From Marisa cornuarietis (taxonomy: Eukaryota > Mollusca > Gastropoda > Architaenioglossa > Ampullariidae): DNA of 64,000 nucleotides. The position numbers were made by a program, and so were the translations under genes. The notes beneath the pieces were generated by a model. The model was not told where the DNA came from, ran no database searches, and saw only the letters and a program-made list of their open reading frames with translations. This document shows, in pieces, positions 11,274 through 31,846 of the stretch (position 1 is its first letter; each line of letters begins with the position of its first letter). The stretch covers positions 19,664,501 to 19,728,500 of the forward strand of contig SMMW01000001.1 in assembly GCA_004794655.1 (NCBI GenBank), written 5' to 3'.

Positions 11274-14200
11274 TCAAAAGTTCGTTTTCAAAGACACCTG
11301 GAAGGATATTTGGCGGAAGAAGCCCTTGCCTCCTTCCCGTCGTGCTCTGTAGCGTTTCCGGTAGGTGTGCCATGGCTCACCCGCGTACTCCTCGCTCACG
11401 CCCGCCTCATCGCCTTTGTTGACTAGTGCACGCAGGCGCGTGGTGAACATGGCCCACTCATAGGCGGAGTCGGCCTCGTCCTTGAGGGCGGGCGCCTTGC
11501 GCGCCAGAAGGCGGCGAGCTACACCCATCAAGGGGTGGCCAAATTCGCTGGGCAGACCAACGATGTCATCCAACTTGCTGGTCACCGAACGAATGACCTG
11601 TTCGTTGTTGTCCACGATGGCGTCAAAGAGTTGCTTGCGAAGGCCGTTCTCAGCGCTGGCCAGCGAGCCCTCGAAAAACATGGTGTCCAGGCGGGCCAGG
11701 AGATGGGCCCCGCGGCCCAGAGGGGAAAAGGCCGCCTCGTCACGACAGGCCAGCACCAACGGGATGTTCTCCTCCAGGAAGGGACCTAATCGCGCGTCGT
11801 TGCTGTCCGGACTTGGCGCGTGCAGCAGCCCCGCCCCGCCAACACCTACGGTGTCTGCCCCGCCCAGCACAGCCGGCTGGATGTCCTCGCAAGCCACGCC
11901 CCCAGTGAAGCACGTCAGCAGCCCCAGCGAGTGCGCATGATGCACAAGCGAGAGGACCTGGCGGGGCGTCAGGCGGCGCAAGACGTTCCGGTTTGTTGTC
12001 ACCCCTTCTCCGCTGACATCGTCGCTGTCATCGCAAGATGAAAACCATGTCACCTAAGACACAAGAACATGGGTTTCACGCTCGACAGCCGTGTAGTGCA
12101 AGAGAAACAAGCCACCTACTACCTCTCTCAGACGTCGGTCCAACTCCTGCAAAACTACCTCCTGACCTAAACCAGCTAGAGAAAATTAAAGGTGAAATGT
12201 CATCAAGTTAGCAATCTTAAACAAGATAAAATATTGGATTGTCTACACCGTGCAATCATTCTGTGTAAAAGAAAAAAAAGTCTCGAGGTCACACCTGATC
12301 GAAGCCGCCCACCAGGGTGATCTCAATGGCGCGCCGGGCGATGTGGTGGGGTTCTGTGATGACCCGTGCGATGCTACTGCCCCCATTTTCCTTCGGCTCG
12401 CCACCACTATCACTAGCATAGTCGTCGCTCATCGCTCGACCCACGTCCCACACCGCCGACAAAGCCTGCTGGTGACGCTCGCGGCGAACAAGTGGCCTCA
12501 GCTGGGTCATGAAGGTCACAGCCTGCGAGGTCGTTAGATCTGTCGGAAGAGACACAATAAACAAGGGCTGACATTTCTTTTCTTTACAACAATCGCTTAC
12601 ATCTTTTTTTTGGAGGGGGGGGGGGTAAAGCACAAGCTTTAATTACACCGTGTTCTCTTGGGAAAAACGCTGGCGATGAAAGGGAAACGAACGAGAGAAA
12701 GTGCAAGAAAGGGATGAATGAAAGAGAAAATCCAGGAAAGACGCATCCGATCATCATCATCATCTTACTCGCCATAGACACGTGACACACTGCTGCCCCC
12801 TGGGAGAAGGCCGCAGAAAGAGAAGCAGACATCAGCTGCACTATCTTGGATAGCTCCGCCTCCCAAACTTCCCCAGACACCGCCTCTCCGCCTCTGGCGC
12901 GCGCCAACTTTCGGGAGACGAAAAAGGTGGTGGGCGCTGCCTCCCCCACGTGCAGCCTCACTTTGGCGAAGTCGTAGAGAGATGGTGCACTGTCAACCTT
13001 GTCCTCCAAACTACCTGCAACGACAACACGCAAAGAGTGAAGGTTTGTTGACTAAGTTGTACACAACAGTTATATAAAACCTTTGCCGAACTTGGTCACA
13101 TGTTGGTCCGGTTAAGGAGAGCCTGTAAAAAAACGGAGCAAGACATAGGGTTCGTGGAAGGATCATCGACGTCATCGATTTTGTGATTTATTTTCGGTCT
13201 GAACCTAATTGTTCGGGAGCAATTCCCGATAAATATCGATCCCATTTTTATTTCTTCTTTTTCTACGAAGAATTGCGTTTCATGATCGCGAATAAAGCTC
13301 AGGATGGAAAAAAATTATCTGACGATGTTCTAAGGAAGTCTGTCGTGGCTCTCGTGTCGAAGAAAGTATTCACTCGGTAATGACGAGCTGTGGTTAAAAC
13401 CTGAAAATTAATTTTCACTATTTATTTTATAAATTTCATATTCCATCCACATGTGTAGGGGCCTCCTTCTCTATCCCCACTTCCGATCCTTTAATGTTAC
13501 GAGAGTAGGACCATTGGATAAAACGCTCTGTGGAAGCACCTTTTCCCATTTTCGTTTAGAATCCAGATCCCAAACACAAAACCAGTTGACAGAGAGTCAG
13601 CTTGTGATGTGGAACGAACCTCAGACTGCTGGAACCAGGCTCAGAGCTGAGTGACCGCACGGGCCTACACAGGTTCAGGGATGGAGTTTAGAATACAGTA
13701 GCACTATAAAATGCCTGTCCACATGTATATTATTGCACCGAGACATGTACACGTACAACCCAATGGAAGTAAGCCTCAAACCTATGGTTTGCACGTGGAT
13801 GACGACTCCCTGGAGCCACTCGCTGCGTCGCGTGCTGCCCAGGAGATGACCGTAGCCGCTGTCTGTCAACGCCACCTGGGTGTTCGAGTGGGGCCGGAAT
13901 CCTGGGCATCCAAGAGGTCTGTGCCTTGAGTCGATCATTTGTTGGCCCTTGGACGAATAGGGCATGAATATTTTCTGAAGTTTTCTGAACGTCTTTTATA
14001 AAGCAAACACTTAACGAAAATCACCAAGTTGTTAGAACAGTTCTCTCTCTCTCTCTCTCTCTGACATCATGATTTGTATCCTAGCTCTTATGTCATCTAG
14101 AGCACAGTCAAGGGGAAACCTAAGACTTCAGCTGTGGACATTCGCAACAGCTGACATCTTTTTGACCCTGGGATATCGTTACGTTTACATCTTGAAAACG

Positions 14201-16569
14201 GAAGTAGAGGGGTGTGGTGATCACTCGGATTCGAGATACGGTATCGAGCTCAGCCTTTTTCAGTGCACACTATTTTATACACGTCTATCCCCATAACTCT
14301 CTTTGCGAAGGAAGGATAATAGCCCTTTCGTACAGTTCGTACAACATGTTGCAAGCATAATTTGTTTATGAGACAGTCGACCAGTTGTACAGGCCAGATC
14401 TACCTTGTCCAGCAGGTGATAGGCCATCTGCACAGCCAGGTACTCGACAGGTGTGGGCTGGCGACGCTCATCCCGCAGTGCCTGGCACACCGCGGACACC
14501 GTGTCCAGCAGGTTAGCGGAGAACTTGTGCGCGTCCCACGACAGCCTCACGCAGTTTGCCTCCTCCTCCGTCTCCATGTTGATGTGCCCAACGCCCTCGC
14601 AGGGAACCACGCCTTCTCGATCCTGTCCGGCCACGTCCCACTCTCTGACCACGCCCACACCCACGCGCACGACGCGGTAGACGGCGTCAATCAATTGTCG
14701 GACAGAACTCGCGGTCATGATGATCTGTCCCAGAGACAGGAAGGTCTCCACTTTACCTGGGTCCTGTAACAACTCAGAAAAGTTATATTCTGTAGAAGTT
14801 GCCATAGTGATATCTTGGGGTAAGCCCGATAACGCAGTGCTACAACTTGCAGGGAAGATAGTAAGATACTTAGTTCACCCTTCGAGTCAAACATGCTAAA
14901 TATTGAAGGTTTCTTCAGGGTACTTCACTCGAGCAGCGCTGGTTACCCGACTAATATATTCGTGAATAAATCAACTAAATAATAAACTAGCTGGCATGGC
15001 CACAATTCGCTATTTGAGAAGATTATCGAAATTGAAGGAATCATGCGTATAGGATGAATGAAAATATAGGCACCTGAGGAAAGATTTTCAGCAGTCCTAG
15101 CTTCAGTTGTCGTTGGACCTGGTCCGCGCCAGCTGAGGTCATACCCACGTGCTCGGCAGGTGAAGGCAGTGAGTCAACGGGTGGAGGATGGGCATTGCGC
15201 TTGATGTTGACGTTGTAGAGGTTGAGGAGGAGATCCTGGAGCAGCGAGAGCGACACCTGGCGGAGTGTCCCCACACCAGCGCTAACTTGTCCCTGACGTT
15301 GCCATCAATCATCATCATCATCATCGAAGAAGAAGAAGAAGAAGAAAAGGGAGAACTATCTTTTTTCCACGCTTTGCTCGCGAGTGCATGTATGTACGTT
15401 TACGGGCATTTTTGTACTTGTATGTACATTCACTTCACTCTAATTACAAAAACTACCCACACAAGAGCGGACAAGTACCGTTGTTCCACATCTAGGGGAG
15501 TGGGGTGTCACAGGGGTGCAGAAAGCAAAAGAGACAGCAAACCGTGCTATCGTTTCTTTTTTTCTGAGTGATTTGAAGGTTGGCAATGCTGTCACTAGTA
15601 TTCTGCCTCTGACGGACATCTACCCACTCCCCACCCGCTCCTGTTCCCTCCATTCCTTACTAAGTAATATCATCTGACTGCCCCAGAACCCTTACCACAG
15701 GGTTAGAGGCCTCCTTGATGTCGTTGGCGTGAATCTGGGGCGATGCGTGGTACTTCTCTGACATGCTCAAGTCAGCCGTCAGACTCGCTCTACGGTACTG
15801 GAAATATTTCATCACATATTATAAATAGTAAATTCAATCTATTTCTAAAAAGACTAAATCAAATTGTTGTTTCATCATCATCGTCAGCAACAGCAACAAC
15901 ATAGTTTCCGTTTCTTATTCATCATTTTTAAACTTAAACTATAAAATTTAGCAAAACCAAGAAAGAAATAATTATCTCTAATGAGGTATATGTAACCCGC
16001 AGCTCTCAAGAAAAGCGATAAAAGGAGATGGGGTTTTTGCCATTGATAACGGATAGTTCCTTGTTATTAAAAATTTTATTTGGTTTCGCATAGCTGTCGT
16101 CACTGAATTCCTGTGAGGCTGTGGCGCACGGTGTAATGTGAGACACTTTGTATCCGGTATTTTACTGCCGTGTCCTTAATCAAGACAAAACGCCGCACCC
16201 AGATGTGAAAGTGTGATAGGGGTGCCAAAAACCAACGCGGTTGATAGAGGGATTACACAGCACCCTCCGACAAACTCGGCGTCGAGGATACCCGAGGAAA
16301 GCGATCAAAGAGAGGTGGATGCGAGCAGCGAAACTTACAGTACCTGCTGCTGTACAATGTCTCACTTAATGCAGACCTGTGAGTTTTTTGTGGTTTTTTT
16401 TTGGGGGGGGGGGTAGAGTGGGGGATAAAGGAGAGAAGAAGGCGAACTTTGCTTTATTTATAGATGGACTGACCTATATAGGAAAAAACTTACGTATGTA
16501 AAGACAGATACATGGTCTAAAACTGAACTTATCTTAACACTTATTCACAAGCTCTCTCTCTCTCTCTCT

Positions 16570-16620
<51 letters not shown>

Positions 16621-17224
16621 TCAGAGGGATTTGAGTATAGAGATTACAGACCACTTTAGTGACATGAACACTCCTTTCCTTCCTATATGAATTCATGCAC
16701 ACATGCGAATGGACAACTAAGCCACCCTCAGAGACCTCGGCTGAGTCGGATGAAACAGGTTTCCGATATCAATAAACATTAAATTATATTCAAAATTGGA
16801 TCATATCTTAGATAAAAAGGGAAAGTTTTATTTACAACTTTACCCCAAACGCCGAGGAAATCTTTTAACAGCAACTGTTTGAAATTTGTGTTCAGTCATA
16901 ATAGGTTTTATAAACTAGATATGATCTTGTTTCATTTCTGTTTGTAGAACGGCGTGAAGAACCCTTAACACGAAGAAAGCTTTTTTTGAGAAACGTCTGT
17001 AGAGGTTGGCCACATTTGTTATCACTTGATCCTTACCTTACGCATTCGCGAGACGTAGCAACAAAAGATGATGGACAGACAAGCCACGCCCACACACGCA
17101 GCCACTGCAATCACAAGGGAGGCCACCGCAATGTCCTCGCTGAGACCACGTGACGTCCCCGTCGACGAGCCTGGCGACTGCGATCATCAGTTAGTGAATC
17201 ATCACGCAAAAACTCATCTGAACA

Positions 17225-17265
<41 letters not shown>

Positions 17266-17447
17266 TATATAAACACACACGGTAGAATATGGCAAGTGTA
17301 GTTATCAAGTTAAATGTATGCAAATTCTGTCCGGGTCACTGCATGTCGAAGACAAACCTGAGAATAGACGGTCGTCGTGCATCCTCCTAGAGCGGCTACC
17401 AAAGTTGTCCACAAAAGCGACGACCTCGCTGCGTGTGTGGATATCAT
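11274..17447 (-). CDS. Uncharacterised single-pass membrane protein with TIM-barrel-like C-terminus, 9 exons
   Basis: Exons (reverse strand): 17358-17447, 17037-17177, 15696-15797, 15074-15292, 14404-14763, 13782-13974, 12769-13014, 12295-12539, 11274-12053. Phases agree throughout, giving 791 residues. Exon 1 encodes a signal-peptide-like start (SSLLWTTLVAALGG); an in-frame ATG also exists at 17519. Exon 2 encodes a Ser/Thr-rich stub and a transmembrane helix at about residues 46-70 ending SRMRK, so most of the chain is probably cytoplasmic. The last exons carry HIARRAIEITLVGGFDQ|VTW and, at residues 596-607, GGADTVGVGGAG. That glycine pattern and the preceding GLLTCFTGG-x-x-x-x-DI recall the C-terminal strands of TIM barrels such as MfnB/UPF0264. 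The likeness is weak and the function unknown. High GC at third codon positions in exons 4-9 sets them off from the AT-rich introns. The least certain boundaries are the acceptors at 15292 and 13974. Confidence 0.75.
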
Positions 17448-19108
17448 TGTGAAGTCTCCACAAGTCCACACTGCGAGTCTCCTTAATCTGAGATACGAAT
17501 GGTAGTCTTTACTCGACATGCAGCTGGTTACTAACGAGGAAAAGATATTTTCTATAATCTACACACAACGACAAGGGACGGGACGATGCGGATAGTTGGG
17601 TGGGGGGAACTAAACGAGACGACAAACAGGAAACGAAAGGAAACGCACACACACACACACTATCTCGCGCACACACAGAATTATACAAAAGAACTGACAT
17701 GTTGTGCATATCAATTCATCAGAAGCTTAGGCGTAGTAAAAATCTTAGGTAAACATCAAAATCAAAAGTTGAAATTTATTCACGAACTTGTTTCTATCGC
17801 TTCAGCTACAGTTTAACATCAGTATTTCCGAGAAACCCTTTTTAAGAAACTCTCCTAACTTCAGAAACGCCGAAAACTAAACAAAACAAATATATCTGAC
17901 TAAGATGGTTTAGAAAGAGAACAACAACAAAAAGAAGTTGGAGAACCGAAATATATATTCCACACAAACCTGCCAAGACTAGCTCCAAGCCAAACCCTAC
18001 GTCTTCACCTCCACAAAAATCGATTTTTTTTTTCCGTTCCGGGTACACCAAAAGGGTCTGAGTAGGAGATCACATGTATAGCACCATCTGTATGTACCTG
18101 ACTGGACAGTCTCCTAGATACTCGGTCGAATGCGCTTCGAAAGTTGCTCCTGCCTGACAACCGGAAGTGAGGGAAGCGGATCAAGCGATGTTTTGTTGAC
18201 GTCGAGCCGACGAAACATCAAGTCACACAAACAGGAACAGCTTCTGACAGGGGGTAGGGCTGGGGTGGTGATAGGGAGCCTCACACATTAACTGATATTG
18301 GGGCATATCCGTCTTGTGACGTGCAGTATTAAAGCTGGGTACTGGATAAGGATTTCGCTCGACAAAAGTACTCGTGTACTTCATCAAAGTTAGTGTTTTA
18401 TGCAAAGAAATCTCATGTTAAAAAACACATTAAAAAAGTTTTTGGCTTTAGATCACCAGTACAATGACGACGAACAAAACACAAAAAAAGAATATCCTGT
18501 CGACCAGAACAGAAAACGCACACACATAAGTTACGTGTGGGACGAAGAAGTGTATTATTTAACTGAATAGAGACTGATAGGCAGATCTCTGGATTGAAAC
18601 TTTATTCCGAATGATAACACTTTTAAAGTTTCAGGCGTCTTTGAACGTTTCACGGCAGATTTTCTTAATATTTAGCAGCAGTTGAGAAGGGGGGAGAAAT
18701 TTTAAAAAAAGCACGAAAACACGTAACACGCAATTAAACGTTTCAATTGTCAAGATCTTTCTGTCGATAATTCTTAGAACATTCAAAAAAAAAAAAAAAA
18801 AAATTTTCCCTGCAACTCTCAATGAGACGACGTGGTGGCAGAGCGTTTCTGATTAGGTCTCACCCAAAACCAGCTTTATCGTCTTTCTTCCTTTCCCGGC
18901 AACAGAGCTATCCAACGGATTCTGTGAACATCCTACCATCTACTCAAGGCCTTTCCGTGAAAACAACCACTAAGGGGCGTGACATCGAGACTGTTTACCC
19001 ACAGGATTTTCGCTACAAAGTGCGTGCGTACGTTACAATTCATAAAAGTTTTTATATCATAGGAACAGGATGTCAACAGTGGTAATGTTTTAATGATTTG
19101 CTTTATCT

Positions 19109-19336
19109 GGGCGGATAGCCGAGTGATTAGAGTGGCGCACCGGTTCGATACCCGAGTACTATAGCTCACTTCCCCCAGTCGACCCAGCTGGCAGGAATGG
19201 GTACCTGACTCCAAGAGGGTTGGGTAAGGGAGAGATGGGCACCGCCCTCATGTAAAGCTGACCCCGAGAAAAGTGAGGCCTCTTACACCTCACTTCCTAA
19301 AGACCTGAAAACGATCATGGAACAACCTTTACCTTA
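19109..19336 (+). mobile_element. tRNA-derived SINE
   Basis: Begins GGGCGGATAGCCGAGTGATT, an A-box-like tRNA 5' end, followed 38 bases later by GGTTCGATACC, an exact-type Pol III B box. The tRNA-like head is shortened in the anticodon region. A unique body follows (CAGCTGGCAGGAATGGGTAC) and then a degenerate tail. It does not share the tail of the SINEs near 30.7 and 31.3 kb, so it belongs to another family. No target duplication was found. Confidence 0.65.
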
Positions 19337-21201
19337 GTTGGTCTGGGACTCCATCGAAATTGTGAAGAAATATTTAACTCGGCTCTATAACCCGTTCTTA
19401 CAATTACAGCTTAGGCCATTTTATATATCCAATACCTATGTCCAGCACTTTGCACATTTTCGTTGTCATCTATAAATCACTAAACCGACGTTTCTACCCC
19501 CGCCCCACTAAAAAAAAAAACCACCCCAGAATGTCTTGATACAGTATGGCTTTATGCAATGATAGAACAGTTACATCACTACTAATATTTGCTCGTCTAG
19601 AAAGAGCATCAACCTTCTACCACATTATTGGTAACCACTCTGTTCTCAAATCTTGTCACACATTTTGATTTTTGTTCGACTCCCTCCCGACAGGTTTATT
19701 CAACTTTTAAGCCATAGTTTGTATTAGCTCAACTGGTCAAGTTTTGCTGGATGCTGATTTTTGAAAGGACTAAAACAAAAATTTATCTCAAAATTCGGCA
19801 CTTGCTAATTTATTTTTATAAATTACTTATGACGTTTAATATCTGCCATCATTTTTTTCATGTATTTCTGGCCAAGTGTATATGCTGCACTACCCTATAA
19901 TCAGCCATAAATGACACTGGCATACACTCGCATGCATTTTGATAGATAAGCCATTGCACACTAACATTAAACATCACACCAATTTACCCATGCAAAACAT
20001 TTATTTACTTATGAAACGACAGCAGACAGTTCACAACAAACTGTACAAATCGTACATGAAATTTGTGCCAGCAGTAACTTATCTTACCAGGTATACCTGG
20101 CTTCATCGAATTGATGTCAAGCTTATACAAATGTAAATCATATAATATCATATAAATCAAATGCATGCTACATGTAACATTACAAAGGTATGCAATTATA
20201 AAGAAACTAAAAGATTGGTGGGAATGAAAAAAAAATTTACACATATACTAATGGAACATTCCATGTAATTAATGACTGAAATACACACTTATAATTCATG
20301 CAGTGAATATAGATGACCTTGAAGGTCTATGTAATATCACAGGGCAGCACAAGACTGCCAGTCTGGAAAAGTTTAAGACATGTGGAGGATTTAACTTCGT
20401 TTTCTTTTCTGCCTCTTCTGACTAAAGAAAAAAAAATTAAATTGTACCAATCCTTCTCAATACTGTTATCAAAACCACCATTAGCTTGGTATAGAGCTTC
20501 ACAGAAAGAAAATAAGTTGTCATCACTTTTTCTATCCCAAGAAAATGCAAACATAAAGTTGGAATTTAAACGTTATCCGTTACTGATGATGTTTGCATTT
20601 GAATGAAAGGACAAAATAAGAAGATACATCCTTGACATGTTTTAAATATTTCCAGCCCATTTCTTTTAAAGAGGGACTTACAAAAAAAAAAAACCTCATT
20701 CCCTTTCATGCACACTTCAAGACGTAGTAATCAGTATCACAGGACAGTGCAAGACTGTCGGTCTGAAGAATTTATGCACACATAGGAGATGACCTTGCCT
20801 TACAGCTTTTATAAGATAATACACAAGCATCTCTAATGTGTTACAAAAATCTTCAGCCCATAAGTATTTATCTCCAAAAAAAATTATTAAAAAAAAAAAC
20901 AACAATCACATACACTAACTCAAGCTTGCTCACAAATTTGTACTAAGACCAGAGGTTTTGCTTTCTCATGTAGCCTTTCTCTCAAAGTGTAGTACAAGCA
21001 ACATTCACTACTCACCTTCCTCACTTTAAATGTTCTCACTTTTAGACCACACATGATTAAAATCTAAAAACATCTATTTCTGCATGTTAGTTCATCTAGT
21101 CATATATTAACCATAATCATCAGCCTCTGATTTCCATTAAAAATGAATCCATGTTAATGAAAAAAGTACTTGCACATAAATTCTATTTCTAAACACAAAC
21201 C

Positions 21202-21207
21202 TTTATT
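21202..21207 (-). terminator. Poly(A) signal candidate for MCM5
   Basis: Reverse-strand AATAAA about 530 bases past the MCM5 stop codon. The 3' UTR in between is AT-rich and has no other clear hexamer. Confidence 0.4.
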
Positions 21208-21738
21208 TGCCAGCCAAGGCAAAATATTATATATTGAAATTCAAATAAACAATGAACATAAATATATATAAAATCACATAAGGTGACATTTCAAAAATAT
21301 ATACATTACAGACAACACCACAATTTTAAATGACACTTACATCAACTGTCCTAAGATGAATGCATGGCATATGAGCATATTTCTATCATTTCTACCTTTT
21401 CTTCACTGAAGCATTTGCAGACACAAACTGATGTAGCCATACAGAAAATGGAGACTTGCATAAGAAATTATTCAGGCTTCTTTAAAATAACGAAAGAACA
21501 TTTTACTGCTTATTCTATTACCTTTGATGATGGGACTTAAAAGGCATTAGCTTTACCCTGTACAGCAGTGGGTGAATGAGATATCCAGGCATCAACGAGT
21601 TAAGGGAACCTATTAATAGTTACGCATATGCTGTCAACACAGGCTGAATTCAGAAGGCAGTTTGACACGGTGTTTCTGGTTAGGAGACCATTTGCAGTGC
21701 AAGCTGTGCAGTCACCAAGCTCAATGCTGGATGGGTGT

Positions 21739-29146
<7,408 letters not shown>

Positions 29147-29174
29147 TATTACTTAACGTAAATGCTTGCGCCGT

Positions 29175-29203
29175 GGCGCGAAAATCTGCCATCGCGGGAA
29201 AAA
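29175..29203 (-). promoter_or_regulatory. Two E2F-type sites upstream of MCM5
   Basis: On the MCM5 sense strand TTTTCGCGCC (29175-29184) and TTTTTCCCGC (29194-29203) lie about 29-58 bases before the ATG. Both fit the TTTSSCGC E2F consensus. Paired E2F sites close to the start are the known pattern in animal MCM promoters, so binding is an inference from sequence and context. Confidence 0.65.
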
Positions 29204-29206
29204 TTA

Positions 29207-30775
29207 GCAACCGAGAAAAAACGAATTTTAACGATGTTTCCCGAGCACAACATTAATTTTACAAACTAGAAAGATATTTAGTCAAAGGTGCTATTAAGAT
29301 TTTGTTTTTTAAATAAAGAAAATTTCAAAATTAAGTCGAAAAGAATTGAAGATTTTTCTTGTCAAAAGGTCACGCGAGAACATTTTTCCCCCTTCCCTGT
29401 CTTGGGGCTAAGGGAGATTACTCTCAAATTCGGTGAGAGAATCCAATGACACAACGGAGTCCTGCCCACAGACTTATATCATAGAAGTCTGTAGTCCCGC
29501 GGCTAACTTCTGTTGTGAGTATAGCTGGTCAACAAATGAAGCCTTTGGAGTAACCCTTTACATCCGTAGGGAAGTGTGCCTTGTGGTGCAGTGAAAGACA
29601 CAAACTTAGATGATGACGGTCAAAGCAACGTTCATAATAATGATGTGAACTTGAAAGCCGCGGCATCACGACCAATTAGACAGATCACACTCTCTGCGCA
29701 GACGAATAACGATAAATGAAAGATAACAGACAGTGGACGATAAGATGCGTATAGGCACACTGAACAACATAAAGATGAGGTACAAGAGTAGAACGTCGTA
29801 AAGCAATAGATGAAGGGATTTAGGTACTGTAAACATTGTGAGATGGAGTCATTACATGATGGCTAGCATGACAGACAGCATTGCAAGAGAATTACGAATA
29901 GTAATTCAGAAATAGTGCTTTGTGAACAGATATGTTTTCAGAGAGCGTTTGATTGTAGTCAGAGTGGCGAATTTGATGTGGAAGCAGCACAGATGGAAAA
30001 CGTCCGTTGTCCGTATGTGTCTTTGTGGGAGGGAGGGATAAATTGCGGGAGTCTGATGAGGATCGAAGGTTTCGGGCAGGGGTGTGGACAGATAAGATTT
30101 CAGTAAAGTAGGGGTGGGTGAGGAGCCGTTAAGGAATCCATATCATAGAGTTGAGACCTTGTAGTCTATTCTATATATAATTGGTAGTCAATCAAAAGAG
30201 TGAAGAAGTGGTGTAACATGTTCAGATTTGCGAGTCCTGGAAACGAGACAAGCAGCTGAGTTCTGGACTTTCTAAAACTTATGAATGAGGTACTGTGGAC
30301 ATCCAACAAGAAGAGAGTTGCAGTATTCTATCTTAGAACAAATGAACAGATGAGAATTTTGGTGGCTGAGATGGACAGAGTATGGCGAATGGAGCTGATC
30401 TTCCGGAGCTTATTGTATGCAGACGGCAAATAAAGAAACATGCTTATCAAGAGACATGTCAGCAGTCATTATGTAACCTAAGTTACGTGTTGAAACAGCA
30501 AAAGGAACATCAGCATCGCCTGTCCGAACAGAGGCAAGCAGTGAAGGGTAAACTCTGGCTCTCCTCTTAGAAAAAATAAAAGCTTCTGTTTTTTTCATCA
30601 TTTAGTTTTAACTTTTGCCAGTGCTTCACAACTCAAAGCTAAATTACTGTGTGTGACTCTCTCTCTCTTGAGCCTCTTCGTCTGTGTGCAGGGCTGGGTG
30701 CTTTGCCGTGACATAGTCTTAGTTGCTGGGTCGGCGTAAAACCCCCTTCCATCTTACCTCGTTTCTTCTTTGTGT

Positions 30776-30812
<37 letters not shown>

Positions 30813-31267
30813 TATATTTGCTTAAATAATAATTTTATATATACATTTCGGCGTTTATTGACATTTGAAATGATGTACAAAAAAGCAGCATAAAATCCAA
30901 ACCACACAACAGTTTCTGTTTTTTTTTTTGAAATATGGACCAACAAGAATCTCCAATTTTTTATGAGTAGTTACCACCTATATATGGTTCCTACTCATGT
31001 TGAAGCTAGTGGGCTCTAGTTACACTTATATTAAAGAGGAAGGAACCAGTCGTGAGAGTGAAGCTATTTAACTATGGTCACATCATAATGGCGGGCCGAA
31101 ACAGAAATTTGAGAATTAAGTGGTACGGGAAATACTTAGAAACAATTTTTTTTAATTAAAAAGCGCTGTAATGTTGTGTCTTAAATGTAAACAAAAATGC
31201 ACCTCTTCCTTGAGCATTACTTCTAACAACAGTCCACAGAATGCTATTCCTTTTTCAACCCCGAATT
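29207..31267. other. Intergenic repeat-rich DNA upstream of MCM5
   Basis: From about 29900 to 30430 the text has the character of a decayed LINE/retroelement body (TCCTGGAAACGAGACAAGCA, GCTGAGTTCTGGAC), with no intact frame. From about 30650 to 30750 lies a SINE 3' tail (GACATAGTCTTAGTTGCTGG, GGCGTAAAAC) matching the tail of the SINE at 31268. A GT/GA run is at 30776-30810. No gene is supported. Confidence 0.5.
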
Positions 31268-31449
31268 GGGGCAGTCCGGTGGCGCAACGGTTAGCGCCTG
31301 TCAACCAATACAGTGAAGATTGGCTGTCCTGGGTTCAGCTCTCGTCTCGGACACTCTGTTCATTCTCTGCATGTGTCAACTGTTTACAGGGCTAACTGTC
31401 TTAACGTGATATAGCCTTAGTTGCTGGCTCGGCGTAAAACACCAATTTT
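31268..31449 (+). mobile_element. tRNA-derived SINE with CGGCGTAAAAC-type tail
   Basis: The head GGGGCAGTCCGGTGGCGCAA and CGGTTAGCGCC resembles a tRNA 5' half with an A box, and CCTGGGTTCAGCTC supplies the B box. The body runs through CTCTCGTCTCGGACACTCTG to the 3' end ATAGCCTTAGTTGCTGGC then GGCGTAAAAC. The same tail occurs at about 30700-30750, and the middle (GGGTTCA, then TCTCGTCTCGGACACTCT) resembles the SINE at 58058-58280. Confidence 0.7.
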
Positions 31450-31846
31450 CCCCATCAGCACCCAATTCGTGTCAGTAATGGACTGTGAATAGAACTGAAC
31501 TGTGTTGTACCAAAGAAACATTCATCTGAAAAGTGACCGTACGCACTCATCATTAGAAAGAAGATATTATCTAGAGATAACAAAAGAGGACGTGATGACC
31601 AGGCTTTGCTTAATCTAACGAATATTTATTCAACCCCACACCCTTATCTTGACTTTCGTACCATGTGTTGACTTTGTCAAGATTGGTATAGGAGTCAGTT
31701 CCTTGACCGGCACCTGTCGTTGGGGGGAGCACATGGATAGACCATGAACGTTGATCTACTGGACTGCCAGCAGACGATTGTTTTCAATTAAGTCGGAGAG
31801 CCGCGAGAACGAGGCTCGGAAAAAAAGCAGCTTCCGGTAGCGAACG

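Larger units (their letters stand above)
17448..21738. other. Intergenic, between the membrane-protein gene start and the MCM5 3' end
   Basis: Holds possible 5' untranslated sequence of the membrane-protein gene (a reverse-strand candidate exon near 18090-18220 ends CAGTCAG before GTACAT), a tRNA-derived SINE at 19109-19336, A- and T-runs, and the presumed MCM5 3' UTR. Two diverged copies of a 60-base segment (TATCACAGG-x-CAG, CAAGACTG) lie at about 20333 and 20735. No further coding exon is supported. Confidence 0.55.

Noticed and set aside
12123..12161. Possible 39-base microexon (EVVLQELDRRLRE) in the membrane-protein gene
   Set aside because: It keeps phase, but the exon at 12295 already joins the exon at 12053 in phase 0 to give a continuous GGFDQVTW, and the microexon has a poor acceptor.
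13183..13654. Forward frames between exons of the membrane-protein gene
   Set aside because: They lie in an intron (13015-13781) and lack start or splice context.
16130..16375. Possible inverted repeat ends (GTGAGACA...TGTCTCAC)
   Set aside because: The match is only about 13 bases with gaps and no flanking duplication, so it is too weak to call an element.
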